Positions 8,579 to 17,044 of a stretch of DNA of 64,000 nt are shown in pieces; the stretch's first letter is position 1, and every line of letters starts with the position of its first letter. The notes under the pieces are model-generated. The model was not told the origin of the DNA, ran no database searches, and saw nothing but the letters and a program-made list of their open reading frames with translations. Position numbers and translations under genes: made by a program. Source of the stretch: Bacillota bacterium (GTDB taxonomy: Bacteria > Bacillota > Clostridia > Tissierellales > Tissierellaceae). Location of the stretch: assembly GCA_023388495.1 (NCBI GenBank), contig JAEWGC010000023.1, positions 11,181 to 75,180 of the forward strand. The letters run 5' to 3'.

Positions 8579-9486
8579 TGGAAAATAAAAGCGCAAAATC
8601 TAAAGGCTTAAATAATATGGCAAATAAAATATTCATAATTTACTTACCTATACTTATCATTACAATTATTATATTAAATAATGTTTTTGTAGTTAAACCA
8701 AGTGAATATGGTGTAATAAAACAATTTGGTAAGATAGTGAAGATAGTGGATCAGGAAGGACTTAATATAAAGGCACCTTTTATTCAATCTGTCTCAAAAT
8801 TACCAAAGCATGTACTATTTTATGATGTTCCTGCTACAGAAATAAATACCTTTGATAAAAAGAGAATACTTGTTGACTACTATACATTGTGGAGAATAAC
8901 AGACCCCATACAGATGCTAGAAACCTTAAAGACAATAGATGGTGCAGAAGCTAGATTAAGTGATATTATGTACTCTAGTGTTAGAAATGAACTTGGGAAA
9001 CTAGAATACGGTGCTATTATTAACCCAGCTGATAATAATAGGGGCAGTGTAGATTTGATAGTCCAAGAAAATATAAATAGTATATTAAAAGGTAATTTAA
9101 ATGGAATTGAAATAGTGGATATTCAAATGAAGAGAATTGACTTGCCAGAAAGTAATGAGCAGTCTGTATATAAGAGGATGATTTCTGAGAGAGCAAGTAA
9201 AGCCCAAGAATATCTATCACAAGGAGATGCAGAAAAAACCAAGATTATGGCAAATGCAGATAGGGAAGTTGCTGAATTAATAGCTAAAACCAGCTCTCAA
9301 GCGCAAGAGATAATTGCAGAGGGTGAAAAAGAGGCAGCTAAAATTTATAACGATTCATATGGGCAAGACCCTGAGTTCTTTAAATTATATACTATCCTAA
9401 ACTCCTATAAAGCTTCTATAGATGAAGAAACCGTTATAATGTTACCTATAGATTCACCATATCTTAAATATCTAATGGGAGAATAG
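8578..9486 (+). CDS. hflC: HflC-like SPFH/band 7 membrane protein
   Basis: Partner of the preceding HflK-like protein. The 302-residue product has one N-terminal membrane helix (about 20-40), the band 7 domain starting VVKPSEYGVIKQFGKIV, and a coiled coil rich in A/E/K (SKAQEYLSQGDAEKTK onward). The C-terminus ends FFKLYTILNSYKASID, the usual HflC ending that packs near the top of the HflKC cage. AAGGGGG before the start lies inside the end of hflK. No terminator is seen between this gene and the flavodiiron gene 57 bases on, so read-through is possible. Confidence 0.85.
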   Translation: MENKSAKSKGLNNMANKIFIIYLPILIITIIILNNVFVVKPSEYGVIKQFGKIVKIVDQEGLNIKAPFIQSVSKLPKHVLFYDVPATEINTFDKKRILVDYYTLWRITDPIQMLETLKTIDGAEARLSDIMYSSVRNELGKLEYGAIINPADNNRGSVDLIVQENINSILKGNLNGIEIVDIQMKRIDLPESNEQSVYKRMISERASKAQEYLSQGDAEKTKIMANADREVAELIAKTSSQAQEIIAEGEKEAAKIYNDSYGQDPEFFKLYTILNSYKASIDEETVIMLPIDSPYLKYLMGE

Positions 9487-9543
9487 AATTAATAAAATTT
9501 AACTGGGTATAAATATAATGAATAAAAAAGAGGAGGTAATATA

Positions 9544-10731
9544 ATGAGTTTTAAAATGACTGATAAAGTAACCTGGGTAGGAAAAATTGACTGGGAGCTT
9601 AGAACATTTCATGGAGAAGAATATTCAACACATAAAGGGTCTTCATATAATTCATACTTAATTAGAGATGAAAAGACAGTACTTATTGATACAGTTTGGG
9701 AACCATTTGCACAGGAATATGTTGAAAAGTTAAAAAAGGAAATTGACTTAAATGAGATTGACTATATAATTGCTCAACACTCAGAGATAGATCATAGTGG
9801 AGCGTTGCCTTTATTGATGAAGGAGATACCAAATGTTCCGATTTATTGCACATCTAATGGAGCAAAGATATTAAAGGCTCATTTTCATCAGGATTGGAAC
9901 TTTGTTGAAGTTAAAACAGGTGATACTCTAAACATAGGAGAATCAACTCTCACCTTTGTAGAAGCAAGAATGCTTCACTGGCCAGATAGTATGATGACCT
10001 ATATGAGTGGAGAAAATATATTATTTAGTAATGACGCCTTTGGACAACATTATGCAACAGATTTAATGTATAATGATTTGGCGGATCAGTGTGAACTATG
10101 GGCTGAATGTATTAAATACTATGCAAACATACTTACACCTTTTAGTGCATTAGTTACTAAAAAAATAGAAGAAGTTCTAAGTTTTAATTTACCACTCAGT
10201 ATGATAGCCACATCCCATGGAATTATTTGGAGAGATAATCCTGCTCAAATAGTTGAGAAGTATTTAGAATGGGCTAATGCATATCAAGAAAATCAAATTA
10301 CCATAGTATATGATACTATGTGGAACTGTACAAAGAAAATCGCAGAGGCCATTGCAGAAGGAATCAAGTCAGTAAATAAGGAAGTAACTGTAAAGCTATA
10401 TAACGCAGGAATAACAGATAAAAATGACATAATTACAGAATTATTTAAATCAAAAGGAGTGCTATTTGGTTCATCGACAGTTAATAAGAGTATAATGCAT
10501 GCTACTGCAGGAATACTTGAGATGATTAAAGGTATAGGATTTAAAAACAAAAAGGCAGCTGCCTTTGGTTCCTATGGTTGGTCTGGAGAATCTGTAGGTG
10601 TTATAGAGGCAAAGCTAAAAGATGCAAAAATAGACATAGTACAGGAAGGAATAAAGGTACTTTGGAATCCAGATGAAGACTCAATAGAGAAATGCATAGA
10701 ATTTGGAAAGAGCTTCGCAGAAAAATTATAA
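9544..10731 (+). CDS. A-type flavodiiron protein (FprA family)
   Basis: Soluble flavoprotein that reduces O2 to water and/or NO to N2O in anaerobes, usually fed by rubredoxin. The N-terminal metallo-beta-lactamase-like domain holds the di-iron ligands H79-x-E81-x-D83-H84 (HSEIDHSG), a later histidine in MLHWPDS, the aspartate in FSNDAFG and a histidine in ATSHGIIWR. The C-terminal flavodoxin domain (from about 255, VYDTMWNCTKKIAEAI) binds FMN. Length 395 is standard. RBS GAGGAGGT lies 6-7 bases before the ATG. No rubredoxin or reductase gene is adjacent. The neighbouring hemerythrin suggests oxygen/NO protection. Confidence 0.93.
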   Translation: MSFKMTDKVTWVGKIDWELRTFHGEEYSTHKGSSYNSYLIRDEKTVLIDTVWEPFAQEYVEKLKKEIDLNEIDYIIAQHSEIDHSGALPLLMKEIPNVPIYCTSNGAKILKAHFHQDWNFVEVKTGDTLNIGESTLTFVEARMLHWPDSMMTYMSGENILFSNDAFGQHYATDLMYNDLADQCELWAECIKYYANILTPFSALVTKKIEEVLSFNLPLSMIATSHGIIWRDNPAQIVEKYLEWANAYQENQITIVYDTMWNCTKKIAEAIAEGIKSVNKEVTVKLYNAGITDKNDIITELFKSKGVLFGSSTVNKSIMHATAGILEMIKGIGFKNKKAAAFGSYGWSGESVGVIEAKLKDAKIDIVQEGIKVLWNPDEDSIEKCIEFGKSFAEKL

Positions 10732-10777
10732 AACATATTATAAGCCAGAGAATTATTCTCTGGCTTATAATATGTTT
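10731..10777. terminator. Strong intrinsic terminator, 22-bp stem
   Basis: Perfect 22-bp inverted repeat (arms 10731-10752 and 10756-10777) with a 3-base loop, with Ts at its end. It includes the last base of the flavodiiron stop codon. It separates the oxygen-defence genes from the peptidase region. Confidence 0.85.
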
Positions 10778-10806
10778 TGAATATTCAATAAATTATATGG
10801 TATAAT
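10777..10806 (+). promoter_or_regulatory. Candidate sigma-A promoter of the dipeptidase gene
   Basis: TTGAAT (10777-10782), 18-base spacer and TATAAT (10801-10806), with the dipeptidase start 38 bases downstream. The -35 overlaps the preceding terminator's end. Confidence 0.5.
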
Positions 10807-10843
10807 TAGGGGAATATAAGCCTTTATCTAGGAGGAAGCAGTA

Positions 10844-12334
10844 ATGAGAAAATTCATTTTTTATTTACTTATAATCTCAATGATATTTTCATTTTTAAAA
10901 CCATCTTTATCAATAACCTATAGCAAGAGAGATGATCTAAAAGTACATTTTGATTCAATAGTTATAGATAGCCACAATGATACAATGATGACAGTTATTG
11001 ATGACAAGACTTGGCTACCAAAGGTAAATATTGGTAAAAGCACCGCTAATCATATAGATATAAGCAAGTTAAAGGCAGGTGGACTAAATGTACCTTTCTT
11101 CGCAGCCTATACTTCCGGATATTATGGAAATGATGAAAGGAGTATAAGTAGAACATTAGCGCTTATCAATGCCCTATATTGGACTGAAAAAAATAATAAA
11201 GATATATTTAAAATTGTAAGGACTGTGGAAGAAATTGAAAAAATTCCTAAGGCAGGAATGATTGCAGCAGTACCTACAATTGAAGGCGGATATTCATTTA
11301 ATGAGGATAATTGGGTAGAACTACTTAATCAATACCATGATTTAGGAATTAAGGTAATAGGATTCACTTGGAATTATTCTAATAAACTAGGAGAAGGAGC
11401 TAACAGGATTTATGGTGATGCAAATAAGACTCCTTCCTCTGGAGGACTTACGAAACTGGGAGCAAAATTAGTACTTGAAATGAATAAACTTGGTATGGTA
11501 ATAGATGTATCTCATATGGCTGAGAGTACATTTTGGGATATAATAAATATTTCAAAGTCCCCGATAATAGCTTCTCATTCAGGAGTATATTCCCTAAAAA
11601 ATCATCAGAGAAACTTAACTGATGAGCAGATGAGAGCTTTAGCTAAAAATGGAGGGGTAATAAGTATAGTATTTTATCCACCATTTTTAACTGGGAAAAG
11701 AATTGCTTACGTAAAGGACCTTGTAGACCATATTGACTATGCAGTAAAGATAGCAGGTATTGATCATGTAGGCATAGGCTCCGATTTTGATGGTGGAGGA
11801 GCACTTAATGATTTAAAGGATGCCTCGGAGTTCTACAAGATTACTGGAGAATTAATAAAAAGAGGATATTCAAATGGGGACATAGAAAAACTTCTAGGAA
11901 AGAATATATTAAGGGTCTTAAAAGAGTGCGAAGACAATGTAGAAGCTGTGGTGATTCCTAATGGTATAAGTAAAGGAGATTTACGAATTATCCCTGAGTT
12001 TCAAATGGGACAAGAAATTAAGGATATCTCTCTCTTAATTGCTAATATAGAAGGTCTAAATGGATCAAAAATTGATGAGGATAGATCTAGGATAATAGTT
12101 GATGGGATTCCCTATAGGCCTAGGTATAATAAAGAAACATCTAATTTATTTTTAAGGATGGATAAACCATTAAAAGAAAAATTTCATGTAGTTACCTTTG
12201 AGGTTTGGAACGATAAAGGAAAAAATAATAGGGAAACGAGAATTTTTATAGGTAATGAAATTAGAAAAGATATTTTCTCTTTTTTGTTCATAGGTGATAG
12301 ATTCCAAAAAAACGGAATACTATACGAGAAATAG
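10844..12334 (+). CDS. Secreted membrane-dipeptidase-type peptidase (M19) with C-terminal extension
   Basis: Zinc dipeptidase of the renal dipeptidase family (M19), which hydrolyses dipeptides and accepts a D-residue at the C-terminal side. A signal peptide (MRKFIFYLLIISMIF, ending near residue 25) predicts export. Metal and active-site marks: SHNDT (H44, D46), the glutamate of PTIEGGYS, IDVSHMAEST, IASHSGVYS and GIGSDFDGG. The catalytic domain ends near 370; about 110 further residues (AVVIPNGISKGDL onward) form an extra domain I do not recognise. AGGAGG precedes the ATG. It lies directly upstream of the sigma-54 lysA operon, and the enhancer-like dyad of that operon lies inside its last codons, so it may belong to the same peptide-use pathway. 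Confidence 0.88.
   Translation: MRKFIFYLLIISMIFSFLKPSLSITYSKRDDLKVHFDSIVIDSHNDTMMTVIDDKTWLPKVNIGKSTANHIDISKLKAGGLNVPFFAAYTSGYYGNDERSISRTLALINALYWTEKNNKDIFKIVRTVEEIEKIPKAGMIAAVPTIEGGYSFNEDNWVELLNQYHDLGIKVIGFTWNYSNKLGEGANRIYGDANKTPSSGGLTKLGAKLVLEMNKLGMVIDVSHMAESTFWDIINISKSPIIASHSGVYSLKNHQRNLTDEQMRALAKNGGVISIVFYPPFLTGKRIAYVKDLVDHIDYAVKIAGIDHVGIGSDFDGGGALNDLKDASEFYKITGELIKRGYSNGDIEKLLGKNILRVLKECEDNVEAVVIPNGISKGDLRIIPEFQMGQEIKDISLLIANIEGLNGSKIDEDRSRIIVDGIPYRPRYNKETSNLFLRMDKPLKEKFHVVTFEVWNDKGKNNRETRIFIGNEIRKDIFSFLFIGDRFQKNGILYEK
12301..12317 (+). promoter_or_regulatory. Candidate sigma-54 enhancer site (ATTCC-N7-CGGAA)
   Basis: Dyad ATTCC-AAAAAAA-CGGAA lies about 80-95 bases before the -24 element of the lysA operon, inside the end of the dipeptidase gene. 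It shares TTCC-N7-CGGA with two copies (GTTCC-N7-CGGAC) upstream of the spmA operon, which also has a sigma-54 promoter. It is probably bound by the NtrC-type activator encoded at 17045. Confidence 0.6.
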
Positions 12335-12397
12335 GAAATCAATATGGAAAAAAATTTATATGTTAAGGCAAATATTGGTCTGTGTTATTTATTTACT

Positions 12398-12413
12398 TGG
12401 CATATTTATTGCT
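12398..12413 (+). promoter_or_regulatory. Sigma-54 (-24/-12) promoter of the lysA-alr operon
   Basis: TGGCAT-ATTTA-TTGCT matches the TGGCAC-N5-TTGCW consensus with exact GG-to-GC spacing. The predicted start is near 12424, 39 bases before lysA with GGGAGA ahead of its ATG. It is nearly identical to the promoter at 19142 (TGGCAT-ATTAA-TTGCA). Confidence 0.85.
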
Positions 12414-12462
12414 TATATATTTAGGTATAAATAAGAATTAATTATAAGGGAGATGTCAATAA

Positions 12463-13725
12463 ATGAATAATTATATATTTGCAGGATGTGATACTGTAGA
12501 ACTAGCCAAAAAATACGGAACACCACTATATGTAATGTCTGAAGATTATATTAAGGATAGGTTAGGAGAAATCGAAAAAGATTTCCTAGAGAAGCACCCT
12601 AAGACAATGGCGGTATATGCTAGTAAAGCATTTTTAACTAAGGAAATGGCAAGGATAGTTAAGGATTCAGCTGTAGGAATGGACGTTGTATCAGGTGGAG
12701 AACTTTATACTGCAATTCAAGTTAATTTTCCTATGGAAAAAATAATATTCCATGGAAATAACAAAACAGTAGATGAATTGGAATTAGCAATTGAACATAA
12801 TGTAGGAAGAATAGTTGTAGACCATTTGGGAGAAATGGACCTTATTGAGGAAATAGCAAAGAAACATAATAAAAAGGTTCATATATTATTTAGGATAAGC
12901 CCTGGAATAGATAGTCATACACATAAATATATTCAAACTGGACAAGTAGATTCTAAGTTTGGAATTCCATTAAGTGAAAATACAATAAAAGAAGCTATGG
13001 AAAAAGCCTTAGGCTTGAAATTTACTGAACTATTAGGATTCCACTTCCATATTGGATCTCAAATTTCTGATAACGAAAACCATATAAAGGCTATTAAAAT
13101 AATTACTGAATTGATGAAAAATATGAAGGATGAATATGGATTTATAACGAAGGAATTAAATACTGGTGGAGGATATGGAATCCATTACTCTGGAGATGAG
13201 GAAAGAAAGCCCCTTGAATATTTTACAGATAGGATAGTTAAAGAGATAGATGAAAGATGTGAACAGTACAATCTGGAAAGACCACTTATTATAATAGAGC
13301 CTGGTAGATGGGTAGTAGGGGAAGCAGGAATTACGATTTATACAATAGGAGCTATTAAAGAGATTCCAAAGGTTAGAACCTATGTCTCAATTAATGGAGG
13401 AATGCCTGATAATCCAAGACCTGCATTATATGAAGCTAAATATGAAGGAGTTGTCATAAATAAGGCTAATGAAGAATTAACAGATACAGTTACAATAGCA
13501 GGTAAATGCTGTGAATCAGGAGATATTCTAATTTGGGACTTAAAAGTACCAACAGTGAAAACAGGAGATATGTTAGCGGTTTTATCCACTGGAGCATATA
13601 ATTATTCTATGTCAAGTAACTATAATAGGATACCAAGACCTGCCGTAGTTATGGTAAGCGAAGGAAAAGATAGGCTAATAGTTAAAAGAGAGACATATGA
13701 TGATATACTAAGGAATGATATATAA
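12463..13725 (+). CDS. lysA: Diaminopimelate decarboxylase
   Basis: PLP enzyme that converts meso-diaminopimelate to L-lysine and CO2. It is a fold-III decarboxylase of 420 residues, the usual length. Marks: PLP lysine K55 in YASKAF, HFHIGSQ, the phosphate-binding GGGYG, EPGRW, and CCESGD near the C-terminus that supplies the active-site cysteine from the other subunit. It is the first gene of a sigma-54 operon with alr, an M20 hydrolase and DppA, not with the asd-dapAB biosynthesis genes at 39 kb. This placement suggests a catabolic role for DAP released from cell-wall peptides, though biosynthetic use is not excluded. Confidence 0.93.
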   Translation: MNNYIFAGCDTVELAKKYGTPLYVMSEDYIKDRLGEIEKDFLEKHPKTMAVYASKAFLTKEMARIVKDSAVGMDVVSGGELYTAIQVNFPMEKIIFHGNNKTVDELELAIEHNVGRIVVDHLGEMDLIEEIAKKHNKKVHILFRISPGIDSHTHKYIQTGQVDSKFGIPLSENTIKEAMEKALGLKFTELLGFHFHIGSQISDNENHIKAIKIITELMKNMKDEYGFITKELNTGGGYGIHYSGDEERKPLEYFTDRIVKEIDERCEQYNLERPLIIIEPGRWVVGEAGITIYTIGAIKEIPKVRTYVSINGGMPDNPRPALYEAKYEGVVINKANEELTDTVTIAGKCCESGDILIWDLKVPTVKTGDMLAVLSTGAYNYSMSSNYNRIPRPAVVMVSEGKDRLIVKRETYDDILRNDI

Positions 13726-14870
13726 TGGAGGATCTGCTACGAGATACATTTCTTGAGGTTAATCTAGATAATATAGTATATAATATGAAAAATATAAGAA
13801 AAATGGTTGGTGAAGAAGTGGCCATAGCGGCAGTGGTAAAGGCCAATGGCTATGGTCATGGCGCCATTGGTATTGCTCAAGAGCTAATGGAAAACGGAGC
13901 AGATTATTTGGCTGTAGCTACTCTTACTGAGGCACTAAATCTTAGAAAAAGATTTTCTGGCTATAAAATATTTGTTATGGGATTTACTCCAGATAAGTAT
14001 TTAGAGCATGTAGTTAAAAACAATATAACCCAAACCATATTCTCATATAAACAGGCTGAAATTTTAAATGATTATGGAATTAAATACAATAAAAAAGCTG
14101 TTATCCATATAAAATATGATACAGGATTCAATAGATTAGGTTTCAGAGATAGGGAAGAAAGTGTAGATGAAATAGAAAGAATTTGTAAATTACCTAATAT
14201 AAATGTAGAGGGAATATTTTCTCATTTATCTCTAACAAATAAAGATGAGGACAAAAAGCAGTATAATAAACTTATAAGGGTCATAGAAAAACTTGAAAAA
14301 AGAGGAATCCAGTTTAAGTTTAAACATATTGAGGATAGTATATCAGCCGTTGATTATCCGGAATTCAGAATGAATATGATTAGGCCGGGAGCTATTATCT
14401 ATGGAATTAAGGGATTTCATTATGGTAGTCTAGACATAAAACAGGTCCTTACCTTCAAAACAAAGGTATATAATATAAGAAAAATATCTAAGGGCGAAGG
14501 TGTAAGCTATGATTATCTATGGAAAGCAGAAAGGGATAGTATTATCGGTACTGTCCCCTTTGGATATGCAGATGGATATCCTAGAAATCTAAGAGATAAG
14601 GGTTTTGTTGCAATTAATGGTAAAAGGGCACCAATAATTGGAATTATTTGTATGGATCAGTGTATGATTGATTTAACTGATATAGGCGAAGTTAATGAGG
14701 GAGAGGAAGCTATTATATACGGTGATGGTACAGATAATTCTTTAGATATTCATAGTGCATCTTTACTAGCAGGTACAAATAAAAATGAAATAATTAGTAG
14801 AATTGGTATGAGAATACCACGTGTTTATATTAAGGCTGGAAAGATAGTAAATATAATTAATTATATATAA
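13725..14870 (+). CDS. alr: Alanine racemase
   Basis: PLP enzyme interconverting L- and D-alanine. The 381-residue protein has the PLP lysine K39 in VVKANGYGHG, the domain order TIM barrel then beta domain, the tyrosine base in the GEGVSYDYLW segment, PFGYADGYPR and GIICMDQCMIDLT. The ATG overlaps the lysA stop by one base (TAATG), so it is translationally coupled. In this operon the likely direction is D-alanine to L-alanine, releasing alanine for fermentation after D-peptides are cleaved (inference). A broad-specificity or serine racemase of the same family cannot be excluded. Confidence 0.92.
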   Translation: MEDLLRDTFLEVNLDNIVYNMKNIRKMVGEEVAIAAVVKANGYGHGAIGIAQELMENGADYLAVATLTEALNLRKRFSGYKIFVMGFTPDKYLEHVVKNNITQTIFSYKQAEILNDYGIKYNKKAVIHIKYDTGFNRLGFRDREESVDEIERICKLPNINVEGIFSHLSLTNKDEDKKQYNKLIRVIEKLEKRGIQFKFKHIEDSISAVDYPEFRMNMIRPGAIIYGIKGFHYGSLDIKQVLTFKTKVYNIRKISKGEGVSYDYLWKAERDSIIGTVPFGYADGYPRNLRDKGFVAINGKRAPIIGIICMDQCMIDLTDIGEVNEGEEAIIYGDGTDNSLDIHSASLLAGTNKNEIISRIGMRIPRVYIKAGKIVNIINYI

Positions 14871-14883
14871 TAAGGAGAATATT

Positions 14884-16059
14884 ATGGACATGGAAAAGAG
14901 GGTTAATGAGATTTTTGAAGAATTAATAGACATAAGAAGAGATTTTCATATGTACCCTGAACTAAGTGAAGAGGAATATAGGACCTGTGATAAAATCTGT
15001 GAGTACCTAGATAAATGGGAAATAGAGTATGTTAAGGGTGTTGCTAAAACTGGGGTTGTAGCCATAATTAGGGGAAAAAAGGAAGGTAAGACCATTGGCT
15101 TAAGAGCAGATATTGATGCATTACCAATAACAGAATCAACTGATTTACCATTTAAATCCCGAAATGTTGGGGTAATGCATGCCTGTGGCCATGATATTCA
15201 CACAACGATACATCTAGGAGTTGCGAAGATACTAAAAGAAATGGCAGATAAGCTTGTTGGTAATGTAAAGATCTTCTTTCAACCAGCAGAAGAAACCATA
15301 GGTGGAGCAAAGATGATGATTGAAGAAGGACATTTAAAAAATCCTGATGTTGATTATATATTATCACTTCATGTAATGCCTTATTTAGAGGCCGGAGAAG
15401 TTGAATTAAAGTATGGAAAATTAAATGCAGCCACTAATGAATTTTCAATAAAGATAAATGGAAAATCAAGTCATGCAGCTTACCCTGATAAATCAGTGGA
15501 TTCAATAGTTGTAGCAGGCTATATTATAACAGCCTTACAATCCTTAGTAAGTAGAAATATTTCACCACTTAACTCTGTTGTTCTCACTTTAGGACAAATA
15601 AGAGGTGGAATAAAGAATAATATAATAGCTAGTGAAGTTACTATGTCAGGCACCCTTCGAACCCTTGACCCAACTACAAGAATATATGCAAAGGAAAGAA
15701 TTAGAGAGATTGCAGAAAATACAGCTAGGGCCTATGGTGCCAATGTAGAGGTAGAGTTTGAAGAAGGCTATCCAGCCCTTATTAACAATGATGGAGTAGT
15801 AGACGTATTGAAAAGCACAGCAGAGAGTTTGTTGGGTAAGGATAATGTTAAAATTAAGGAATTTCCAAGTATGGGGGCAGATGATTTTTCATTCTTTTTA
15901 GAGGAGGTTAAAGGAGCATACTATAACCTAGGATGTGGAAATAAAGCTAAGGGATGGACTGAGGCTATTCATAGTTCAAATTTCATGGCAGATGAAGAAT
16001 GTATTAAAGTAGGAGTTCTTTTGCAAACAAAGACTCTTCTTGAATTATTAAATATGTAA
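14884..16059 (+). CDS. M20 family metallo-amidohydrolase (N-acyl amino acid / peptide)
   Basis: Di-metal amidohydrolase related to hippurate hydrolase, IAA-amino acid hydrolase and N-acetyl-DAP deacetylase. Metal ligands are visible in MHACGHDIHTT, the catalytic/ligand EE of QPAEET, LSLHVMP, and the last histidine in AIHSSNFMADEE. The lid domain (about 180-290) begins at NEFSIKINGKSSHAAYPD. Length 391 is normal. It starts 13 bases after alr with AAGGAG. In an operon with lysA, alr and a D-aminopeptidase the likely substrate is an N-acylated amino acid or peptide from cell-wall or D-peptide breakdown; the exact one cannot be told from sequence. Confidence 0.88.
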   Translation: MDMEKRVNEIFEELIDIRRDFHMYPELSEEEYRTCDKICEYLDKWEIEYVKGVAKTGVVAIIRGKKEGKTIGLRADIDALPITESTDLPFKSRNVGVMHACGHDIHTTIHLGVAKILKEMADKLVGNVKIFFQPAEETIGGAKMMIEEGHLKNPDVDYILSLHVMPYLEAGEVELKYGKLNAATNEFSIKINGKSSHAAYPDKSVDSIVVAGYIITALQSLVSRNISPLNSVVLTLGQIRGGIKNNIIASEVTMSGTLRTLDPTTRIYAKERIREIAENTARAYGANVEVEFEEGYPALINNDGVVDVLKSTAESLLGKDNVKIKEFPSMGADDFSFFLEEVKGAYYNLGCGNKAKGWTEAIHSSNFMADEECIKVGVLLQTKTLLELLNM

Positions 16060-16071
16060 AGGGGCGAAAAT

Positions 16072-16869
16072 ATGAAGATTTATATTAGCGTAGATATTGA
16101 AGGTGTGACAGGGGTAACTAACTGGAATGAAACTGAATTAGGGCATCATGAACATTCATGGGCTGCTAATCAAATGACAAAAGAAACTATAGCAGCCTGT
16201 GAAGGTGCCTGTGATATGGGTGCAAAGGAAATAGTTGTAAAGGATGCCCATGACTCTGGAAGAAATCTAGACATATCTAAGCTTCCAAGACAGGCATCTG
16301 TAATAAGAGGCTGGACATCTTCTCCTGAGTCAATGATGGCAGGTATAGATGAAAGCTATGATGCTGCAATTTTCATTGGATATCATTCGGCAGCAGGACA
16401 CAATGGGAATCCACTAGCACATACTATGGACTCTACAAAGGCAACATATATTAAGATAAATGGAGAGTTGGCATCAGAGTTTACAATGAATACACTTATA
16501 GCAGCATATTATGGAGTTCCAGTAGTATTTCTATCTGGAGATAAGATGCTTTGTGATAAATCTAAGGATTTAGTCTCTCATATAGAAACTGTAGCAGTGA
16601 AAAGCGGATGGGGTGGAGCTACAATTAATATACATCCAGAGGATGCATGTGATTTTATAAGAGAAGGAGTAAAAAAGGGACTAAAGAAAATAGAAGATTG
16701 TAAAATTCAATCTCCAAAAGAATTAAAGCTTGAGATAAGATTTAGAGAACATAAGGATGCAAATAGAGCTAAATACTATCCAGGAGTTAAATTGATAGAT
16801 GATCATACAATAGAATATATAGCAAAGGACATTCAAGATTTAATGACAGTTAAAATGTTTGTGCTATAA
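16072..16869 (+). CDS. dppA: D-aminopeptidase, DppA family (M55)
   Basis: Zinc peptidase of family M55; the B. subtilis prototype DppA removes D-alanine from D-Ala-D-Ala and related peptides. Marks: SVDIEGVTGV (D and E ligands) near the N-terminus, KDAHDSGRN, GYHSAAG and HTMDSTKA. Length 265 is typical. The start follows AAAGGGGCG 12 bases after the M20 gene. As the last gene of the sigma-54 operon it explains the alr gene: it would release D-alanine, which racemase converts to L-alanine. No signal peptide, so it acts in the cytoplasm on imported peptides. Confidence 0.92.
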   Translation: MKIYISVDIEGVTGVTNWNETELGHHEHSWAANQMTKETIAACEGACDMGAKEIVVKDAHDSGRNLDISKLPRQASVIRGWTSSPESMMAGIDESYDAAIFIGYHSAAGHNGNPLAHTMDSTKATYIKINGELASEFTMNTLIAAYYGVPVVFLSGDKMLCDKSKDLVSHIETVAVKSGWGGATINIHPEDACDFIREGVKKGLKKIEDCKIQSPKELKLEIRFREHKDANRAKYYPGVKLIDDHTIEYIAKDIQDLMTVKMFVL

Positions 16870-16989
16870 TAAAAGCTTCTATTGAAGAAACAATACATTA
16901 ATGAAGCCTTTCTTGAAACCCATTTAACGGAAAGTGTACATTAAGGAAAATATAACTTTCCTAGGGGTTATAAGAAAGTACTGTTACAT

Positions 16990-17043
16990 TAATCACCCTC
17001 ATGATATAATTTAAGTAAGAATATATCAGCTAAAGGGTGATTA
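16990..17043. promoter_or_regulatory. Promoter flanked by a 10-bp inverted repeat before the sigma-54 activator gene
   Basis: TAATCACCCT (16990-16999) and AGGGTGATTA (17034-17043) are perfect reverse complements. Between them is an extended -10 (TGATATAAT, hexamer at 17005-17010). The predicted start, about 17017, lies after the left arm, so the arms cannot pair in the RNA; a looping or dual-site operator is more plausible. The right arm also contains the gene's AAAGGGTGA ribosome binding site, so chance cannot be excluded. Confidence 0.45.
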
Positions 17044-17044
17044 A

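Noticed and set aside
12360..12434. A 24-codon hydrophobic ORF (starting MLRQILVC) before lysA
   Set aside because: It has no ribosome binding site and runs through the -24/-12 promoter (12398-12413), whose bases explain most of it. The promoter is the better reading.
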